Part shown: one piece after another, positions 5,132 to 9,302 of the stretch | Numbering within the stretch: the first letter of the stretch is position 1 | Layout of the letters: every line of letters begins with the position of its first letter | Origin: Pseudomonadota bacterium | Lineage (GTDB): Bacteria > Desulfobacterota > Syntrophia > Syntrophales > UBA5619 | Direction of reading: 5' to 3' | Assembly: GCA_018896355.1 (NCBI GenBank) | Contig: JAHIMW010000068.1 | Location: 1-9,302, forward strand | Length of the DNA stretch: 9,302 nt | Program-made: the position numbers and the translations under genes | The notes under the pieces: generated by a model | Database searches by the model: none | What the model saw: only the letters and a program-made list of their open reading frames with translations | Told to the model about the DNA's origin: nothing

Positions 5132-7708
5132 TCAGGGATTTCCGGGGTTGAAAACGTCGACGGCGAGTTTTTTCCCATCCGTGGTGATCGTGACGGCGCC
5201 GTTTCGATCCGTCCGATAGATCTGTGCGTTGATTCGTTCGTACCGCCGGAGGACGTCCGGGTCTGGAAAGCCGAAGAGGTTTTCGGCTCCGCAATTGGCC
5301 ACGGCGATTTGCGGGTTTACCTTTTCAATAAAAGGGATGCTGCTGGAGCGGTAGCTCCCGTGATGCGGCATGAAGATCACATCGCTCTGCAGATCGATCC
5401 CGGCAAGAACCAGACGATTCTCGACGCCCTCCGAGATATCCGCCGGCAGCAGAAAACGGACCCCGCCGAAGGAGAGTTTCAGCACGAGGGAACGGTCGTT
5501 GGTTGTATCAAAGAGCCGGGCGGCGGACTTTGCGACAAAGGACGGACGCACGGAGGGGGCCATCTTTCCCCTATCGTCGTCATTCGGCATTTCCTTCTTG
5601 ACGGCATTTCCCTCCGGATTCAGAAAATGGATCCCGACCCCGGAAACATCCATCGCCGGCGTCCTGTCGGACAGGGTCCGCAGAACAATCCCTTTTTCCC
5701 GGATGATCCGGCGGAAGGAAAGGTAAAGCTCCGTATCGGACGTATCGCCGTTGATCCACGCCTCCCGGACATGAAAGTTCTCAAGGATGAACAGGAGCCC
5801 CTGCAGGTGGTCCGGATGGGGATGGGTCAGGACCACCGTATCGATCCGGGAGATCCGCTCATGCCAGAGGTAGGGGGCCAGCACAAATTTCCCAAGATCG
5901 AAGCTGTCGTCGAAGAAGCCGCCGCCGTCCACAAGCATCGTTTTCCCGCCGGGAAACCGGATAAGGATGCTGTTCCCCTGACCGACATCCACGGCGGTCA
6001 GCGAAAGGCGCCCTTGCTGAATCCCCCGGATATAAAGATGGACGCCGTCGATGGTGAAAAAAAGGACGAGGATGAACGGAACAGCCTTCAGCAGCAACGG
6101 TATTTTCAGAGCGGTTTTGGAGTCCCGGCGTTTGGCGAACCATTTCAACAGCAGACCGCTCCAGATCAGCAGAAGATAAAAGGCGCCAATTTCCGGCACG
6201 GTGGGAGTCGAAACATAAACAGAGGCCCAAGGCAGGGCCGCAAGACGGTCAATGAAGAAAAGAGAAATTTGAACGAGAAGTTCAGACAGTCGGATGACCC
6301 CGTCGGCCAGTGTGGTCGAGAGCGGTACGGCCAGGATGATGGCCAGACAAACCGGGATCGCCAGGACGCCAAGGATCGGGACGCAGACGAGGTTTGCCAC
6401 AAGGGTGATCAACGAAAACCGGTTGAAGTAGAGAATAATCAGCGGCAGTGTGCCAAGCGTAGCGCAGAGCGAGGCGAGGAAGAAGATCGCGATGCCCCGC
6501 AAAGCTCTATGAAATAGTTGGAGAGTCCATTGCCGCGTGAGGCCGGCAGCCACCCTTGGTGGAGGGGAGGGCATGAGGGCGAGCCACTTCGGCATGAAAA
6601 AGATCAGTGCGGCCACCGCGGCGAACGAGAGCTGAAAAGAGATGTCGAACAGCGAATAGGGGGCGAGGATCAGGATCAAAAAAGCGGCCAGGGAAAGAGT
6701 GTTGTAAAGATCGCCTTCACGGTTGAGGAGAAAGGCGCAGAGAAAGACCGTAACCATGATCGAGGCCCGGACAACCGATATGCCTGCTCCGGCAATGAAT
6801 GTATAGAAGATGACGACGAAGATTGCAAAAAACATTGAGAGCCTGGCCACATTCCATTTCAGCAGCAGGTATTCCGTTTTCAGGCACAAACGCGCCATAA
6901 AAAGGGCAAATACCGCAACTATGCCGATATTGAACCCCGAGATGGCGATGATGTGGGTTGTACCCGTCCGATTGAACTTTTCCATGACCTCCTTCGGGAT
7001 CATCTTTTGATCGCCGAGGATCATCGCCTGAATAATTGCTCCTTCCGTTCCCGGCGACCTTTCCAGAATGGAATTCCGGATAAGGTCGCGAAAATGCTCC
7101 AGCCGCGTACGGAGGGGATTGCCTCTCTCCCTGCGCAAAACGACAAATCCCGTCGCGTCTTTGATGAACCCTCTCACCAGAATCCCACGGAAACGGAGAT
7201 ATTTCTCGTAATCGAAACCGCCTTGGTTCTGGAAATTCCGGGGGATTCTCAGCCGGGTATGGAAACGGATGAAATCCCCGTAGCGGAAAGGGTAGGACTC
7301 GCGGATGTTCAGCAGCACGCGCCCCGAAACCGGAAGATAGCTTCCGTCACGCAGGATCCGGGAGACGGAAACCACCAGCTCCGTCTTCTCAGGTGATACT
7401 TGAGGGTTCTCACAGATCATCCCTTCGACACTTAGCTTTTTATCGCCGACAAAACGCAGAATATGATTTTCCGCGATCGCGGGATCAAGGTAGAAATTCA
7501 TCGCGAGAATGCCGAGAAGAAAGATGGAGAGGAGAAGCAAGAACGAAAAATGGACCTTTCTGCGCTTGATCCATATCCGGGACAGCAGGATCAGGGTCAG
7601 CGCAATCAGCAGAGAGAGCCAAACGAGAAGGTCGGAAATCCGGAAAAGGTTTCCGCAGGAGATGCCCGCCATGAGTGCAGCAGTTAGAGGGAGAAACGGT
7701 CTGGTCAT
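5132..7708 (-). CDS. comEC: ComEC/Rec2 DNA internalisation channel protein, 858 aa
   Basis: ComEC is the inner-membrane channel that carries single-stranded DNA into the cytoplasm during natural transformation. Membrane helices open the protein (about residues 5-75), then a soluble OB-like region (DUF4131, about 80-195). The multi-helix Competence domain follows (about 220-500), with GDQKMIP, THIIAISGFNIGIV and GAGISVVRASIM. A metallo-beta-lactamase-like domain spans about 567-835, with VDVGQGNSILI, LVDGGG, the metal-binding motif THPHPDH (about 628-634) and MPHHGS (about 780-785). This domain is thought to degrade the non-transported strand; its ligands look intact. The length is typical of three-domain ComEC, and about 40 extra residues (697-738) lie before NDRSLVLKL. 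An ATG at 7708 directly follows a GTG at 7711; AAAGG lies 9 or 6 nt upstream respectively, and I prefer the ATG. No comEA or pil gene is visible. It is divergent from the kinase gene and 206 bp upstream of hsdM. Confidence 0.95.
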   Translation of the reverse strand: MTRPFLPLTAALMAGISCGNLFRISDLLVWLSLLIALTLILLSRIWIKRRKVHFSFLLLLSIFLLGILAMNFYLDPAIAENHILRFVGDKKLSVEGMICENPQVSPEKTELVVSVSRILRDGSYLPVSGRVLLNIRESYPFRYGDFIRFHTRLRIPRNFQNQGGFDYEKYLRFRGILVRGFIKDATGFVVLRRERGNPLRTRLEHFRDLIRNSILERSPGTEGAIIQAMILGDQKMIPKEVMEKFNRTGTTHIIAISGFNIGIVAVFALFMARLCLKTEYLLLKWNVARLSMFFAIFVVIFYTFIAGAGISVVRASIMVTVFLCAFLLNREGDLYNTLSLAAFLILILAPYSLFDISFQLSFAAVAALIFFMPKWLALMPSPPPRVAAGLTRQWTLQLFHRALRGIAIFFLASLCATLGTLPLIILYFNRFSLITLVANLVCVPILGVLAIPVCLAIILAVPLSTTLADGVIRLSELLVQISLFFIDRLAALPWASVYVSTPTVPEIGAFYLLLIWSGLLLKWFAKRRDSKTALKIPLLLKAVPFILVLFFTIDGVHLYIRGIQQGRLSLTAVDVGQGNSILIRFPGGKTMLVDGGGFFDDSFDLGKFVLAPYLWHERISRIDTVVLTHPHPDHLQGLLFILENFHVREAWINGDTSDTELYLSFRRIIREKGIVLRTLSDRTPAMDVSGVGIHFLNPEGNAVKKEMPNDDDRGKMAPSVRPSFVAKSAARLFDTTNDRSLVLKLSFGGVRFLLPADISEGVENRLVLAGIDLQSDVIFMPHHGSYRSSSIPFIEKVNPQIAVANCGAENLFGFPDPDVLRRYERINAQIYRTDRNGAVTITTDGKKLAVDVFNPGNP

Positions 7709-7785
7709 CACTGTAAGCCTTTATCCGAGAGCAGGTTTTCAGGATGGTCGGCGATGGAAAAAAATTAAAGATGCCGCTGTTTGCA

Positions 7786-7814
7786 AGCATAGAAAGAAAG
7801 CGCCCGCCTGTCAA
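7786..7814 (-). promoter_or_regulatory. Candidate sigma-70 promoter of comEC
   Basis: A perfect -35 TTGACA (7809-7814), an exact 17-bp spacer and a -10 TATGCT (7786-7791, 4 of 6) point toward comEC. Transcription would start near 7779, about 70 nt before the gene. This is the most consensus-like promoter in the window. Confidence 0.55.
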
Positions 7815-7838
7815 TATAAACCCTCCTGATGAACGATG

Positions 7839-7867
7839 TTGACTTTTTCACGGACTGAAAGTAGCCT
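7839..7867 (+). promoter_or_regulatory. Weak candidate promoter of the sensor kinase gene
   Basis: TTGACT (7839-7844) matches the -35 at 5 of 6 positions. At 17-bp spacing the -10 position holds only TAGCCT (7862-7867), matching 3 of 6. A short TTTCA/TGAAA inverted repeat (7846-7850 and 7856-7860) lies in the spacer. No sigma-54 signature was seen. It is listed because no better plus-strand promoter is visible in the divergent region. Confidence 0.22.
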
Positions 7868-7922
7868 GTCGACGACTTTGCTGCGACGCTTTCTACAAAT
7901 CTGAGACCGACAGAGAGTACCA

Positions 7923-9302
7923 ATGACTCAAAAACCGCTTTTGCCCGATAACGTAACATCCCGACTCCGCTGGCTGATGCTTTCGAGATTGGCCATCGTC
8001 ACCTTCCTGCTCGGAATTGCGACCTTCGTCGAAGTCAAAGGCATGGGGACCCTGTCGGCAATCTCCGCATCCGCCCTTTTCAAGACGATTCTGCTGACCT
8101 ATATTCTATCCATTGTCTATCTTTCGCTTCTCAAATATATCCGGAATCTTCCGCTGAACGTTTATATTCAAAGCCTGTGTGACGTCATTCTGACCACGGC
8201 CATGGTATACGGCACGGGAGGCATTCACAGCATCTATTCCGTCTTCTATCCTCTGGTCATCATCTACTCCGTCCTTTTTCTCGGGAGACGCGGTGGTCTG
8301 GTGATCGCTTCGGCGGCCGGGATTTTTTACGGCCTCTTTGCCGATCTGGAATTTTACGGGATCATCTATCCCGTTTTCTCGATCCCGATACCGGATGAGC
8401 GGTTGAACGCAGGCTATGTATTCACCCGGATCATCACCCATATCTTATCCTTTTACTTCATCGCATTTCTTACCAGTTTTGTCGTCGAGCAGGAGAAAAG
8501 GACCAGGACCCTCCTTGCCGAGAAACAGAGCGCCTTCGATCAGCTCGATATTCTGCACCGGAGCATCATCGAATCGGTGGACACCGGCATCCTGAGCATC
8601 AATCCGGAGGGGCGGATCAAGTCGTTCAACCCGGCCGCCTCAGAGATTACCGGCTTTTCTTTCAAGGAGGTTGAAAACCGCTCCCTGAGCGAAATCTTCC
8701 CGGACTTCCCCTCTTTTCTGAAAGAGCGTAAATCGAACGCGTACAAATCGGTTGTAAAAACTCGCTTTGAAACCACATTTCATGCTTCTGACGGTCGGAA
8801 CCTGATTCTCGGCGGCGCACTGTCGCCCCTCCGTGACCCTCAGGGATTTGCGATCGGAGAGATCATCATCTTTCAAAATTTAACGGAAATCAACGAAATG
8901 AGGGAATCTCTGGAAAAGAGCCGCCGTCTCGCCTTCATCGGCGGCATGGCCGCCGGCCTTGCGCATGAGATCCGGAACCCGCTCGCCTCCATCAGCGGCT
9001 CGATTCAAATGCTCAAACAGGACATTCCTCCTACTGAAACCAATCAGAAACTGATGCAGATCATCCTCCGCGGGAAAGATCAGTTGGAGAGCTTTCTGAA
9101 GGATTTTCTATTGATGGCAAGACCGGCGACCGGGGTTTGTGAGGAGATCGATGTCAGGGGTGCGATCCGGGAAGTTATCGATTCCCTGCGCTGCGTACCC
9201 GACTGGCCTGATCCCCTCAAGATTGGCCTGATTGTGCCGGAAGATCCTTTGCAGGTTCAAGCCAACAAGACCGAAATCCGGCAGGTTTTCTGGAATCTGA
9301 TC
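7923..9302 (+). CDS. Membrane PAS-domain sensor histidine kinase, PilS/NtrB-like, C-terminus cut by window edge
   Basis: This is a two-component sensor kinase that would autophosphorylate on histidine and pass the phosphate to a response regulator. The visible 460 residues hold about six membrane helices (about 18-187) joined by short loops with no large periplasmic domain. A PAS domain follows (about 207-322; IIESVDTGILSINPEGRI, FNPAASEITGFS). The HisKA dimerisation domain has the H-box GLAHEIRNPLASISGSIQML, with His348 as the phosphoacceptor. The start of the ATPase N-box (NKTEIRQVFWNLI) is cut at the edge. This layout and the H-box resemble PilS-type kinases that regulate type IV pili through a sigma-54 activator; I would expect such a regulator downstream, outside the window. 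The ATG at 7923 is the first start after an in-frame stop at 7902 and has a GAGAG motif 6-7 nt upstream. It is divergent from comEC. The signal sensed is unknown. Confidence 0.88.
   Translation, partial: MTQKPLLPDNVTSRLRWLMLSRLAIVTFLLGIATFVEVKGMGTLSAISASALFKTILLTYILSIVYLSLLKYIRNLPLNVYIQSLCDVILTTAMVYGTGGIHSIYSVFYPLVIIYSVLFLGRRGGLVIASAAGIFYGLFADLEFYGIIYPVFSIPIPDERLNAGYVFTRIITHILSFYFIAFLTSFVVEQEKRTRTLLAEKQSAFDQLDILHRSIIESVDTGILSINPEGRIKSFNPAASEITGFSFKEVENRSLSEIFPDFPSFLKERKSNAYKSVVKTRFETTFHASDGRNLILGGALSPLRDPQGFAIGEIIIFQNLTEINEMRESLEKSRRLAFIGGMAAGLAHEIRNPLASISGSIQMLKQDIPPTETNQKLMQIILRGKDQLESFLKDFLLMARPATGVCEEIDVRGAIREVIDSLRCVPDWPDPLKIGLIVPEDPLQVQANKTEIRQVFWNLI

Noticed and set aside
5309..6517. 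402-codon plus-strand open frame opposite comEC
   Set aside because: It is low-complexity, charged and antisense to the conserved ComEC domains; a shadow frame.
7765..7959. 64-codon minus-strand frame in the divergent promoter region
   Set aside because: It overlaps the kinase start and the comEC promoter and shows no coding signature.

Overview
The window is a mid-GC bacterial chromosome segment. Five complete genes and one gene cut by the left edge lie on the minus strand, and one gene cut by the right edge lies on the plus strand. ComEC and the PilS-like kinase resemble proteins of delta-proteobacteria (Desulfobacterota, Syntrophales-like). That placement is a pattern-recognition guess, not a tested assignment.

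Left part (1-4925): a type I restriction-modification locus, read right to left. It runs from an unusually long methyltransferase subunit hsdM (821 codons), through the overlapping specificity subunit hsdS, to the first 87 codons of the restriction subunit hsdR at the left edge. Between hsdS and hsdR sits a two-gene cassette: a 77-residue DUF5678-like protein with a strong Shine-Dalgarno sequence, coupled by an ATGA overlap to a 180-residue retropepsin-like aspartic protease. The cassette has its own candidate extended -10 promoter with an inverted repeat around it. It may therefore drive hsdR separately from hsdMS.

Right part (5132-9302): comEC, a complete DNA-uptake channel gene on the minus strand, is transcribed divergently from a membrane-bound PAS-histidine kinase of the PilS/NtrB type. 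The shared 214-bp intergenic region contains a near-consensus sigma-70 promoter for comEC. The kinase runs off the right edge just after the start of its ATPase domain.

How the genes work together: HsdM2S methylates host DNA, and HsdR joins it to cleave unmodified DNA. ComEC moves single-stranded DNA across the inner membrane. The kinase probably senses a membrane or intracellular signal and may control pili. The uncharacterised part is the DUF5678/aspartic-protease pair, whose role in the restriction locus is unknown.

No rRNA, tRNA, CRISPR array, insertion sequence or transposase was seen. No intergenic gap exceeds about 215 bp.
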